This document shows positions 8,595 through 17,695 of a DNA stretch of 52,384 bases, piece after piece. Source of the stretch: Gammaproteobacteria bacterium (lineage in GTDB: Bacteria; Pseudomonadota; Gammaproteobacteria; GRL18); NCBI GenBank assembly GCA_026994225.1, contig JALWRI010000080.1, positions 8,499-60,882 of the forward strand, read 5' to 3'. Every line of letters starts with the position of its first letter. The first letter of the stretch is position 1. The notes below the pieces were generated by a model that saw only the letters and a program-made list of their open reading frames with translations, was not told the origin of the DNA and ran no database searches. The translations under genes and the position numbers were made by a program.

Positions 8595-10283
8595 TTAGCG
8601 TGTAGACCGTAAACGTACCGTCATATCAATTACTCGACTAATTTCTTCCAAAGAAGTGCTGCCATCAATGATGCGACGTATTCCATCATCAGATAGCGTA
8701 CGAAAGTGAATAGATTTTAAATACTCTTTGAATGTTCCCATAGGGGCTTTTTGAGCAATTAAGGTATCTAATTCATCATCAATTTGTAATATTTCTAAAA
8801 TCGCTAAACGTCCTTTATAGCCAGTAAAATCACAATGAGGACATCCTGTTGCTTCGTAAATGCGTAAATTTTCTGATTGTTGATCTAAAATAATCTGTTC
8901 TATTTCATCAGCTATTTTTTCTTTTTTACAATGTCGGCATAATTTACGTACTAATCGTTGTGCTAGTATACTAATAATATTACCCGACATAATATCAGGC
9001 AATACCCCAATATCGAGTAATCGGGGGATAGTGCCGATGGCAGAATTAGTATGCAGGGTGGAAAAAACCTGATGTCCTGTCATTGCTGCACGAAATGCCA
9101 TTTCAGCGGTATCTTCGTCACGAATTTCACCCACCAGTATAATATCTGGGTCTTGTCGCATAATAGAACGAATTCCCGTAGCAAAATCCATTCTACTCAC
9201 TTCATTAATAGAGGTTTGGCGGATAAGTTCCATAGGATATTCGACGGGATCTTCTAAGGTCATAATATTTACTTGCTCTGATTTACGATAATTGAGCATG
9301 GAATATAAAGTAGTTGTTTTACCACTCCCTGTTGGGCCGGTAACAAGGATAATGCCCTCAGGACGAGCCATAGTCAGTTTTAAGGTGGTAAAGGTATCAT
9401 TGTATAATCCTAAATCATCTAAAAGAACGATACTTTTTGCCCTATCTAATACCCGTAAAACAATATTTTCACCATAGGTAGTAGGTTGTGCAGAAACCCG
9501 AAAATCAATTTTGTGTCCACTAACTTGTAATGTAATCCGTCCGTCCTGGGGGGCTCGCATTTCTGCAATATTCATTCCAGAGATGACTTTTAAACGTACT
9601 ACGATAGCCGACCAATATTCTTTATGTAAACTGCGGATTTGTCGCAATACCCCATCTATACGATAACGTAAACGTAAAAATCCCTCTTCGGGTTCAAAAT
9701 GAATATCAGAGGCACCCCGTTTTACAGCATCCGATAAGATAGCATCAACTAAACGTACTAGAGGATGGCTGTATGCTTCTTCTGCAGCAAAATTATCATA
9801 ATTGCTTTCACCGGTTTCTATTTCTTTTAAAATACCGTCAATGGATAATTCATAACCATAAAATTGATCCAGAGCGGCCAAGATTTCGCTACTACCAGCT
9901 AATACGGGGATAATTTCAATATCATTACTAACTATAGCACGTAATCTATCAAGCACTAATAGATTATAAATATCTTCCATTGCAATAATCAGTTTTTTAT
10001 TTTCATAGCTCACTGGCACAATATTGTATTGCTTGGCAAAGTGCTTATCTATCAGGTGTAAGGCGGCTTGATCTGGGACAGCTTTACCTAAATCAATACT
10101 TTCAGAACCGAACATTTCCCCTAAGGCATCACGTATAATGGCTTCAGTTACAAAGCCTAAATTCACTAAGATTTTCCCTAGTGCATCATTGCTTTTTTTC
10201 TGTTCAGTTAATGCAATATATACTTGGTCTTTGGTGATGATACCTTTTTCAATCAGTACATCACCTAAACGTTTTTTCGACAT
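8595..10283 (-). CDS. mshE: Pilus extension ATPase MshE with c-di-GMP-binding MshEN domain
   Basis: This is a GspE/PilB-family hexameric ATPase that powers pilin polymerization at the inner-membrane base. Residues 5-28 match the MshEN motif known to bind cyclic-di-GMP (RLGxxL...GxI...Q...ALxxQ). A second, shorter half-repeat follows at 35-58 (LGKILVNLGFVTE). The ATPase core has RGASDIHFEP near 189, Walker A GPTGSGKT at 316-323, the Asp box VGEIRDEDTAE and the His box STLHTNSA. A zinc-type four-cysteine site is present (Cys449, Cys452, Cys481, Cys484). All key residues are in place and 562 residues is normal. The gene starts 5 bases after mshN and without a strong ribosome site, which suggests coupling. 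Confidence 0.93.
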   Translation of the reverse strand: MSKKRLGDVLIEKGIITKDQVYIALTEQKKSNDALGKILVNLGFVTEAIIRDALGEMFGSESIDLGKAVPDQAALHLIDKHFAKQYNIVPVSYENKKLIIAMEDIYNLLVLDRLRAIVSNDIEIIPVLAGSSEILAALDQFYGYELSIDGILKEIETGESNYDNFAAEEAYSHPLVRLVDAILSDAVKRGASDIHFEPEEGFLRLRYRIDGVLRQIRSLHKEYWSAIVVRLKVISGMNIAEMRAPQDGRITLQVSGHKIDFRVSAQPTTYGENIVLRVLDRAKSIVLLDDLGLYNDTFTTLKLTMARPEGIILVTGPTGSGKTTTLYSMLNYRKSEQVNIMTLEDPVEYPMELIRQTSINEVSRMDFATGIRSIMRQDPDIILVGEIRDEDTAEMAFRAAMTGHQVFSTLHTNSAIGTIPRLLDIGVLPDIMSGNIISILAQRLVRKLCRHCKKEKIADEIEQIILDQQSENLRIYEATGCPHCDFTGYKGRLAILEILQIDDELDTLIAQKAPMGTFKEYLKSIHFRTLSDDGIRRIIDGSTSLEEISRVIDMTVRLRSTR

Positions 10284-10288
10284 AGAAA

Positions 10289-12049
10289 TTAAGGTGATCC
10301 TGTTTTTGTTGAGTGTATCATAATACGATGAAGTTCTTGAATACGCTGCTGTAACTGTTGTTTATTTATAGCTGGATTATACATCTTAGGTAGTAATAAT
10401 TGTTGATAAAATCGAGAAGCACTCGCATATTGTTGTAGATGATCCAAACTAATGGCAAGATTATAAATATAATCACTATTATTGTTATCTAATGACCAGG
10501 CAGAAAAAAAGGCTTGTTGTGCTTTTTCCCATTGTTGTTGTTGAGCATAAAGGCTACCGAGAGTAAAAAACAAGATGGCAGATTGCGGTTGTTCTTTGAG
10601 TAATAAGGTGATTTGGGTTTGTTTTTCTAACATAGAGCCTTTTGGAGTAAGTGCTTGTATTTGTGCAAAGGCTAATATGTCTTTAGGATAAAGTGTTAAA
10701 ATCTGTTGATAGTATTGCCGGGCAAGAGATAATTGATTTTTTTGTAAGTAAATGGCTGCCATACCATGTAAGGCATCAATATTATTAGCTTGTTGTTGCA
10801 ATGCTTGTTGATAGTATTTTTGTGCATTATCAAAATCATGCTGTTGAAAAAATTGATAGGCTTTTAGTATAGCTTGATTGAGTTGTTGTTGCGGATGTTT
10901 TTTGATCACAATTTGAGATTGATAAGTGAGATTTTCTGGGGTATCAGTTAATGGCTGAGCAAGGTATTGGGGAGCGTTAGCAAGAGGTATCATGGATATT
11001 TTAGTTGTTGATAGCGTTGATGATGGATGTGCTAAAGTGTGTAAACTGTTTTTTTCTTCCGGAGTTAATTGCAACATTAATGCGGAGTTTTGTTGCACGG
11101 CTGTAGGGATTAAGCTGTTTGCAAGAGCGGTGATTGCTGTAGCATGGTCTTTTGCTGTAGTTGCTGCTGTGGTTGATTTGGATGGAACAAGTGTATCTGC
11201 TTGCTCGGTGTCATGCGGCTGTGTGTCTTTATTATCAAGAGCGGGGTTTGCTGGTAATAATGTGCCAGGAATAGTCGTTTTGACCTGTTCTATCCAAGCC
11301 GTCGTTTTTTGTAGAGGAAAACTATCTCGCCGGGTGATGATATATTGATAATACTGCACGGCAAAAATACTCAATGCAATAACAAACGATAAGAGGCTCA
11401 ATATGCCCATATAGCGTTTTTTTTTGCCTGTATCTTGAGTATGGGTTAATAAGGTATCCAATGCCTCTTTGGAGATCAACAAATCTTGCTCATCAGGTTG
11501 TTTTTTTTGTTTATTGTTAGTATGTATTGTAGAAGCAGAGGCAGTATTGTCTGGTGTTGCTGGTTTATCTTCTGTTGTGTGTTGAGATAGCGTTGTCGTT
11601 TGTTGCTCTGGCTTATTGGTGATTGAGGGGGTAGAAATAACGCTTGTATCTGCACTATGTGATGAATCAGAAAGGGAGGCATCAGGGTTTTGGGGAATAT
11701 CTTCCAAAGTTAATTCTTGCGTGTGCTTCTCTGCGGAAAAAGAGTGTGTTAATTGCTCAATAGAACTATTTGTCTTTTCTGTAGCGGTTTTTTTAGATGA
11801 TTGGATATATTGTTCTTGTTGTTGTTCCAAATAGTCCAGATCAATATCAATATTTTGTAAGGATACTGTTGTTTGTAGGGGGACATCAATACTGTTCTTA
11901 GTGTCAGCAGGGTTGATAGATGTATCAGCGTTGAGAGAGGGCATATCAGATAATGCTAAATCAGTCTGATCAGCTTGTGCTGCGTGTTTTTGTTCACGGG
12001 CTTTTTTTTCTATAGCGGCTTTTTTTAGTGCATCTAGTAATAAACTCAT
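10289..12049 (-). CDS. MshN-like TPR protein of the pilus operon
   Basis: The 586-residue protein starts with MSLLLDALKKAA, the short N-terminal motif shared by MshN and GspB/ExeB proteins. A long low-complexity segment rich in Ser, Thr, Gln and Asp follows, then one membrane span at about 213-236 after a KKKR positive stop. A periplasmic part ends in TPR repeats from about residue 395 (AYQFFQQHDFDNAQKYYQQA, then repeats with 34-residue spacing). MshN is required for MSHA pilus assembly and probably contacts the periplasmic machinery, but its exact role is not settled. The protein is longer than typical MshN because of the linker. It sits between the secretin and the ATPase, as in Vibrio. Confidence 0.75.
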   Translation of the reverse strand: MSLLLDALKKAAIEKKAREQKHAAQADQTDLALSDMPSLNADTSINPADTKNSIDVPLQTTVSLQNIDIDLDYLEQQQEQYIQSSKKTATEKTNSSIEQLTHSFSAEKHTQELTLEDIPQNPDASLSDSSHSADTSVISTPSITNKPEQQTTTLSQHTTEDKPATPDNTASASTIHTNNKQKKQPDEQDLLISKEALDTLLTHTQDTGKKKRYMGILSLLSFVIALSIFAVQYYQYIITRRDSFPLQKTTAWIEQVKTTIPGTLLPANPALDNKDTQPHDTEQADTLVPSKSTTAATTAKDHATAITALANSLIPTAVQQNSALMLQLTPEEKNSLHTLAHPSSTLSTTKISMIPLANAPQYLAQPLTDTPENLTYQSQIVIKKHPQQQLNQAILKAYQFFQQHDFDNAQKYYQQALQQQANNIDALHGMAAIYLQKNQLSLARQYYQQILTLYPKDILAFAQIQALTPKGSMLEKQTQITLLLKEQPQSAILFFTLGSLYAQQQQWEKAQQAFFSAWSLDNNNSDYIYNLAISLDHLQQYASASRFYQQLLLPKMYNPAINKQQLQQRIQELHRIMIHSTKTGSP

Positions 12050-12082
12050 TGGGATACTTTTATTTCTGTATTTTGCTCAGTG

Positions 12083-13714
12083 TTAGGATTGTGGCAGAAA
12101 CTGCTGATAAGGATGTAAATCACTAGGTTTTTTAATGACAACAGGACGAATGAAAATAACGAGTTCCGTTTTCGCAAAGTTATCATCTTGATAACGAAAG
12201 AGATGTCCGATAACGGGAAGAGTGGATAAAAGGGGTACGCCTGACGTAGTTTTATTAACATCATTTTGCATTAATCCACCAATGATAGCAGTATGTTTAT
12301 TTTTAACTGTTAAAATGGACTCTACTTCTCTCACTTGTACAATAGGCACGGCACTTTCAATTCCTGCATTGGCAATATCTGGATTAGGATCATTGATAGT
12401 ACCAATAATACGTGAAATAGTTGGGCGAATATTGAGAATGATATTATCATTGGCATCAATAAAAGGTGTGACTGTCATAACAAAGCCAATAGGGACAGTA
12501 TGTATCTCTGTATCAAAACTGGTTGTTACTGTACCATTATCATCAATAGCTCTGTCTACATCAGTAGAAAAATAGACTATATTATCAACCACTTTGAGTA
12601 ATGCTGTTTGATTATTCAATACCATCACTTTAGGGCTAGAAACTACTTTCACATCCCCAAATTGTTCTAATGCCCGAAGAGCACTAAAGACTTGATATCC
12701 GCCGGCAATATCTAAATCCAGATAAGATGCAGCAAAAAAAGGAGATTGTTGTAATCCGGCACTGGTAATATTTTGATTGACTTCAGCACCAGTTCCCCCA
12801 TCTATATCCACCATTGTCCAGTTAATTCCTGCTTGGTATCGATCACTTAAAGTAACTTCTACAATGGTTGCTTCAATTAATACTTGTCGTTGTGCGCTTT
12901 GTAACACTTGATCAATAAAGGCTTGAATATCTTTATGTTGTTGTAAAGTAGCCCGTACAGCGATGATACCTGTTTCTCTATGTACAATAATATTAGGATT
13001 ATTATTTATAGTGCTACTATGGAGTAAGGTATTGGTGGTTGAAGAATAGAGTAAGGCATTAATATTTGCGATGAGACTTTCCCAAAAAGCATTCTCAGAT
13101 TGATTGACCAAGGCAGTGGAGGAGTTACTGTTTTTAGAACTACTGCCACTTCCTCCACTTGTATTACTTCCTGTGCTTCTCCCTTGTCCGGTACTGCTTA
13201 TTTCAGTGGCAAGTTGGATTTGACTTTTTGTATTACGGCTGATATTTAGGTAATTAATCGCATATTTACGAATAAAGGGAAGATCTGCCATGACGCTCAG
13301 TGTGTCATTTTCTAAGTGATAACGAATAGGTGTTTGTCTGGCAATGCGTTGCAATATTTGAGGAAGTGTTTGATTGATAGCGTTGAGGGTAATAGTGCCA
13401 GAAATATTATTATCAATATCCAGGTTTAGTTTAGCATCTCTGGCTAAACTAAATAATAATTCTTTTAAAGGTACGGCACTGACGACTACCGTATAACTTT
13501 CTAAATTATGATTAGTCTTTGGTAAGGGAAGAGTATGGCTGATAGCGATAGGCTTGGGAATATGCTGTTTAATATCAGGAGGAATAGCAGGCGTATTTCG
13601 TTGTATATGTCCGGAGGATAATTTAGGGGGATTTTCGGCATTACAAGCAAGAAAGGATAAAATACAAAGAAAAAGAGAAAAATAAATACACTTATTCACA
13701 AAATAGCTCGGCAA
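12083..13714 (-). CDS. mshL: Pilus secretin MshL (PilQ/GspD family)
   Basis: The outer-membrane secretin forms the gated channel through which the pilus would pass. The 543-residue protein begins with a hydrophobic signal region ending FLACNAE, close to a lipobox, so it is probably a lipoprotein. An STN-like N0 domain lies at about 74-125 (VPLKELLFSLARDAKLNLDID). A Ser/Gly/Asn-rich loop follows, then an N1-like domain. The secretin core at about 275-530 has VLIEATIVEVTL, VVSSPKVMVLNNQ and the C-terminal GGLMQND and GVPLLSTLPVIGHLFR signatures. The longest frame starts at TTG 13714, and GTG 13699 (VNKCIYFSLF) is equally credible because neither has a strong ribosome site. First gene of the operon. 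Confidence 0.9.
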   Translation of the reverse strand: MPSYFVNKCIYFSLFLCILSFLACNAENPPKLSSGHIQRNTPAIPPDIKQHIPKPIAISHTLPLPKTNHNLESYTVVVSAVPLKELLFSLARDAKLNLDIDNNISGTITLNAINQTLPQILQRIARQTPIRYHLENDTLSVMADLPFIRKYAINYLNISRNTKSQIQLATEISSTGQGRSTGSNTSGGSGSSSKNSNSSTALVNQSENAFWESLIANINALLYSSTTNTLLHSSTINNNPNIIVHRETGIIAVRATLQQHKDIQAFIDQVLQSAQRQVLIEATIVEVTLSDRYQAGINWTMVDIDGGTGAEVNQNITSAGLQQSPFFAASYLDLDIAGGYQVFSALRALEQFGDVKVVSSPKVMVLNNQTALLKVVDNIVYFSTDVDRAIDDNGTVTTSFDTEIHTVPIGFVMTVTPFIDANDNIILNIRPTISRIIGTINDPNPDIANAGIESAVPIVQVREVESILTVKNKHTAIIGGLMQNDVNKTTSGVPLLSTLPVIGHLFRYQDDNFAKTELVIFIRPVVIKKPSDLHPYQQFLPQS

Positions 13715-14090
13715 TAAATAAAAGCAAAAGGACTTATTGTGATAGTTTATAAAAACATATACAAAAAGCCCTCATAGCAATGTTTCTTATTCGATTAATC
13801 CCTTAATTGTTGAATACATGGCTTATTTTTTAGTTGTTCAGGTAATTATTATAATAATTTTAATGCCTGACACTTTTTTTATAGTTGCCATAAAAGATAC
13901 TATACAGAATTTCCCCCCACTTTGTCACTTTTTTTATAAAAATTTTATTAAATTTAAGGATTAGAGATAATATTTTTTTAAAAAAAATTAATTTTATCAA
14001 TATGTTATGCTTTTCTGATATACATGCTATAGTATAAAATAGTTTTTTTAAGAGCAATTTTAAAAATTTTCTATTTTGTATGCCTTTTTT
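13715..14090. other. AT-rich 376-bp intergenic region upstream of the pilus operon
   Basis: No convincing gene is present. The stretch is almost pure A/T with long homopolymers, a perfect AT-only palindrome (AATTATTATAATAATT, near 13842-13857) and one credible promoter pointing toward mshL. It separates ubiA from mshL on the same strand and shows no GC-rich terminator. Confidence 0.6.
14029..14057 (-). promoter_or_regulatory. Candidate sigma-70 promoter for the pilus operon
   Basis: On the minus strand TTGCTC (14057-14052) is separated by exactly 17 bases from TACTAT (14034-14029). It reads toward mshL with a leader of roughly 300 bases. In DNA this AT-rich, chance matches are common. Confidence 0.35.
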
Positions 14091-14951
14091 TTACGTCATG
14101 GTATAATCGACAACGATAGCAATAAAAATCACCATTCCTGCATAATGATTATTTAAAAATGCCTTAAAACACGCTGTAGCTTGACGTTGATAAATAAGGA
14201 TGTGTTGATAAATAAATAATCCTGTGGCAGTTATCAGCCCAATATAATAGGCGATATGTCGATGTTCACTGATCCCAACTTCTACTAATATTAAAATAAA
14301 CGCTATTTGCAAGCCAGCTATGATACCTTTATCCCATTGACCAAAGAGGATTGCTGTAGATTTAACTCCTATTTTCAGATCATCTTCTTTGTCTACCATC
14401 GCATATAAGGTATCGTAGGCTATCGTCCATAACATATTGGCAACAAAGAGTAATCCTGCTAACAGGGGTAAGGTGTTGCTTTGAGCAGCAAATGCCATTG
14501 GTATTGCCATAGAAAAAGCGATCCCTAAAAAAAATTGTGGTAAGTAAGTAAAGCGTTTAGTAAAAGGGTATAAGGTGGCAAAAAACAAGGCGATAAAAGA
14601 AAGGATTATTGTTAAGGTGTTAAGAAATAAAACGAGTATAAAGGCACTGAGTATTAATAGGAAAAATAATAATAATGCTTCTTTATTGCTGATTTTTCCG
14701 CTAGTGAGTGGTCTTTGATGGGTGCGTTGGATATGTAAATCAATATAGCGATCGGCATAATCGTTGATCACACAACCGGCAGAACGCATTAAAATAACAC
14801 CACAGATAAAGATGATTAAAATAGAAATATCTGGAATACCTTGCGCTGCAAACCATAATGCACCAAGAGTTGGCCAAAGTAATAACAAGATACCAATGGG
14901 TTTATCTAAGCGCATTAAACGTAAATAGTGAGGAAATTTTTCTAAAAACAT
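14091..14951 (-). CDS. ubiA: 4-hydroxybenzoate polyprenyltransferase UbiA
   Basis: UbiA attaches the polyprenyl tail to 4-hydroxybenzoate in ubiquinone synthesis, in the inner membrane. The 286-residue protein follows E. coli UbiA closely: RLMRLDKPIG, LLLWPTLGALW, the first Asp-rich motif NDYADRYID that binds diphosphate-Mg, RPLTSG, and the second motif YDTLYAMVDKEDD. The ending KAFLNNHYAGMVIF also matches. Seven to nine membrane spans are apparent. The frame is open to 14990, but ATG 14951 gives the family N-terminus (MFLEKFPHYLRLMR). Neither start has a strong ribosome site. ubiD lies two genes upstream on the same strand, so the segment ubiD-pfk-ubiA joins two ubiquinone genes around a glycolytic one. 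Confidence 0.95.
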   Translation of the reverse strand: MFLEKFPHYLRLMRLDKPIGILLLLWPTLGALWFAAQGIPDISILIIFICGVILMRSAGCVINDYADRYIDLHIQRTHQRPLTSGKISNKEALLLFFLLILSAFILVLFLNTLTIILSFIALFFATLYPFTKRFTYLPQFFLGIAFSMAIPMAFAAQSNTLPLLAGLLFVANMLWTIAYDTLYAMVDKEDDLKIGVKSTAILFGQWDKGIIAGLQIAFILILVEVGISEHRHIAYYIGLITATGLFIYQHILIYQRQATACFKAFLNNHYAGMVIFIAIVVDYTMT

Positions 14952-15032
14952 AGTGAAAAAAAGTGATCTTCTAAAAAATAAGAATGCCATGCAGGCGAAA
15001 TGGCTTACATGGCGGCTTGTTGTTTGATAGGG

Positions 15033-16133
15033 CTAGAGCTTATCTACACCGAGGTTAATACCAAGTTGTTGTAAACTGGTAATAATGGGATCATCGAGTT
15101 CAATAGTACGGCGTTTACCAGCGACCTCTTCTAAAGGAATAGGGGTTGCTTTACCATCACGCATAGCTACTAAGACTCCAAAATGCCCATCATTGACTAA
15201 TTCTACTGCATGAGAGCCAAGTTGACTGGCAATAATACGATCAAAAGAAGACGGTGAACCCCCACGCATTACATGCCCTAAGCTGGTAACTCGAATTTCC
15301 AGGTTAGTTAATTCTCCTAAATGCCGATGTAAACGAATAACAGCCGTATCTTCTAATAACGGTGCTTTGTGTTTTTTCTTCCCCTTTTGTAAGGCAGCTT
15401 GTTTTGCAGCGTGTTCTTGTTTTGACATAGCACCTTCTGCAATAGCAACAATAGAAAAACGCTTACCAGAACGATTGCGCTCAATTAAGGCTTTGGCAAT
15501 ACTTTTAGGATCATACGGAATTTCGGGGATAACAACCACATCTGCACCGCCTGCTAATCCTGAAGCAGCCGTAAGCCAGCCGGTATTGTGTCCCATCACT
15601 TCTACTAACATGACCCGATGATGGCTATAAGCTGTAGAATGTAGGCGGTCAATCGCTTCTGTTGCAATGCCTACAGCGGTATCGTAACCAAAACATACAT
15701 CCGTACCACTGACATCATTATCAATAGTTTTAGGTAAAGTAAGAATATTCATATCGGTATTTTGCATAAGACGTAGGGCATTTTTTTGTGTGCCACCTCC
15801 ACCGATACAAATTAAGGCATCCAGATGTAACTTATGGTAATTAGCTACTACTTTGGCGGTCATATCTACGGTGGTTTCTCCTAAGCTGACTTTATGAGGT
15901 TTAACCCGAGTTGTGCCTAAAATAGTCCCGCCTATAGTTAAAATGCCGGATAAATGTCGATCAGTTAAACGAAGATAACGGTTTTCAATCAAACCGGCAT
16001 AGCCATCATGAAAGCCAATGACTTCCATGTCGTATTTTTTAATAGCGGTTTTCGCCACCCCTCGAATGGCAGCATTCAATCCTTGGCAATCGCCTCCAGC
16101 AGTCAGTATTCCGATACTTTTTAATTGTCCCAT
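15033..16133 (-). CDS. 6-phosphofructokinase, pyrophosphate/mixed type with atypical donor site
   Basis: This phosphofructokinase-family enzyme (366 residues) phosphorylates fructose 6-phosphate at C1. Visible motifs are GILTAGGDCQGLNA (donor loop), PKTIDND with the catalytic Asp138, and the substrate-binding EVMGHNTGW and GGSPSSFDR. Two positions matter. The E. coli GGDG donor motif is GGGG here (111-114), so the Mg-binding Asp103 equivalent is Gly113. Lys135 replaces the Gly124 of ATP enzymes, which is the residue typical of pyrophosphate-using enzymes. The phosphate donor is therefore uncertain, with PPi or mixed use more likely than strict ATP. GAGGAAA in front of the ATG supports the start. 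It lies 23 bases after ubiD, so cotranscription is likely. Confidence 0.9.
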   Translation of the reverse strand: MGQLKSIGILTAGGDCQGLNAAIRGVAKTAIKKYDMEVIGFHDGYAGLIENRYLRLTDRHLSGILTIGGTILGTTRVKPHKVSLGETTVDMTAKVVANYHKLHLDALICIGGGGTQKNALRLMQNTDMNILTLPKTIDNDVSGTDVCFGYDTAVGIATEAIDRLHSTAYSHHRVMLVEVMGHNTGWLTAASGLAGGADVVVIPEIPYDPKSIAKALIERNRSGKRFSIVAIAEGAMSKQEHAAKQAALQKGKKKHKAPLLEDTAVIRLHRHLGELTNLEIRVTSLGHVMRGGSPSSFDRIIASQLGSHAVELVNDGHFGVLVAMRDGKATPIPLEEVAGKRRTIELDDPIITSLQQLGINLGVDKL

Positions 16134-16156
16134 GCTATTTCCTCGTTAGATGTTGG

Positions 16157-17623
16157 TTAAAATATATCAAGTTCATCCCAAAGCGTATCAATATGTTGTT
16201 TTATTTTTTCATCCATAACGATTGCCGTCCCCCATTCCCGTTGGGTTTCTCCTTGCCATTTATTGGTGGCATCTATCCCCATTTTAGAACCTAAACCAGA
16301 TACGGGTGAGGCAAAGTCCAGATAATCAATAGGTGTGTTTTCTACTAAGGTGGTATCCCGTGCCGGATCAACTCGAGTTGTAAGAGCCCAGATCACATCT
16401 TGCCAATCACGAATATTAATATCTTCATCACAAACAATGATAAATTTAGTATACATAAATTGACGTAAAAATGACCAAATACCGAACATAACACGTTTGG
16501 CATGTCCCGGATATTGCTTTTTCATACTGACAATCGCCATACGATAAGAACAACCTTCAGGAGGAAGATAAAAATCTGTAATTTCAGGAAATTGTTTTTG
16601 TAGTATCGGTACAAATACTTCATTAAGGGCAACGCCTAAAATAGCCGGTTCATCTGGAGGACGACCCGTATAGGTACTATGATAAATAGGGTTTTCACGG
16701 TGTGTAATAGTTTCTATGGTAAAGACCGGGAAGGATTCTTTTTCATTATAATATCCAGTATGATCACCATAGGGACCTTCTTCTGCCATATCATCAGGAT
16801 AAATAAAGCCTTCGAGTATAATTTCAGCTCGTGCAGGCACTTGTAGTTTATGACTGCGACAGCTTACTAATTCTGTTCTTGCACCGCGCAATAATCCGGC
16901 AAAGGCATATTCTGATAAGCTATCAGGGACGGGCGTAACGGCAGCAAGAATAGTCGCTGGATCAGTACCTAAAGCAACGGCAATAGGAAACGGTTCACCC
17001 GGATGCACTTGTTGCCATTCTTTAAAATCTAAAGCCCCACCACGATGTGATAACCAACGCATAATGACCCGATTTTTAGATAGCACTTGTTGGCGATAAA
17101 TACCCATGTTTTGACGTGCTTTATGTGGCCCTTGTGTAATCACTAATCCCCAAGTAATTAACGGAGCAGCATCACCAGGCCAGCAAGTTTGGATAGGGAA
17201 TTGTCCCAAATCTACCTCATCACCTGGTAATATTATTTCTTGACAGGGGGCATTACGTACCGTCTTAGGTGCCATATCAAGGACTTTTCTAAAAATAGGT
17301 AGACTGTTCCAGGCATCTTTAAAGCCCTTAGGGGGTTCGGGTTCTTTCAACATGGCAAGGAGCTTACCAATTTCACGTAAGTGGGTGGTATCTTCTGCCC
17401 CCATAGCTAATGCAACCCGATGTGTAGTGCCAAATAAATTACCTAATAGCCGTATTTTTGATTTGCCTGGATGCTCAAATAACAAGGCAGGGCCTGCCTT
17501 ACGTAAAGTACGATCACACACTTCAGTGATTTCTAAATAGGGATCAATGGAGGGAGAAAGGGATTTTAATTCACCGAGTATTTCGAGTTGCTGCATAAAA
17601 TCTCGTAAGTCATGGTATTGCAT
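16157..17623 (-). CDS. ubiD: 3-octaprenyl-4-hydroxybenzoate decarboxylase UbiD
   Basis: UbiD removes the carboxyl group of polyprenyl-4-hydroxybenzoate in ubiquinone synthesis, using prenylated FMN made by UbiX. The 488-residue length and sequence match the proteobacterial enzyme: [14 protein letters not shown] at the start, NMGIYRQQV and RWLSHRGGA in the cofactor region. [12 protein letters not shown] carries the catalytic Glu/Asp pair, followed by [20 protein letters not shown] and the C-terminal [19 protein letters not shown] lies 8 bases before the ATG. It is divergent from uvrD, with 72 bases between for both promoters. No ubiX is in the window. Confidence 0.97.
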   Translation of the reverse strand: MQYHDLRDFMQQLEILGELKSLSPSIDPYLEITEVCDRTLRKAGPALLFEHPGKSKIRLLGNLFGTTHRVALAMGAEDTTHLREIGKLLAMLKEPEPPKGFKDAWNSLPIFRKVLDMAPKTVRNAPCQEIILPGDEVDLGQFPIQTCWPGDAAPLITWGLVITQGPHKARQNMGIYRQQVLSKNRVIMRWLSHRGGALDFKEWQQVHPGEPFPIAVALGTDPATILAAVTPVPDSLSEYAFAGLLRGARTELVSCRSHKLQVPARAEIILEGFIYPDDMAEEGPYGDHTGYYNEKESFPVFTIETITHRENPIYHSTYTGRPPDEPAILGVALNEVFVPILQKQFPEITDFYLPPEGCSYRMAIVSMKKQYPGHAKRVMFGIWSFLRQFMYTKFIIVCDEDINIRDWQDVIWALTTRVDPARDTTLVENTPIDYLDFASPVSGLGSKMGIDATNKWQGETQREWGTAIVMDEKIKQHIDTLWDELDIF

Positions 17624-17695
17624 TGCGTGTGCACCTGATGAATGGTTAAAATACGAATAACGCCATTATGGCATAAATCTATACAGGGTACATAA

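Noticed and set aside
10284-10300. Minus-strand GGATCACCTTA just before mshE, like the 16S rRNA 3' end
   Set aside because: It encodes the last residues of the MshN-like protein and has no rRNA sequence around it.
10992-11348. 118-residue plus-strand frame inside the mshN-like gene
   Set aside because: Antisense to a low-complexity part of a well-supported gene; its Val/Cys-rich sequence is what the reverse of Ser/Thr/Gln codons gives.
13860-14057. 65-residue frame on the minus strand upstream of mshL
   Set aside because: Composition follows the A/T-rich spacer (mostly Lys, Ile, Leu, Phe), there is no clear ribosome site, and the region looks like promoter DNA.
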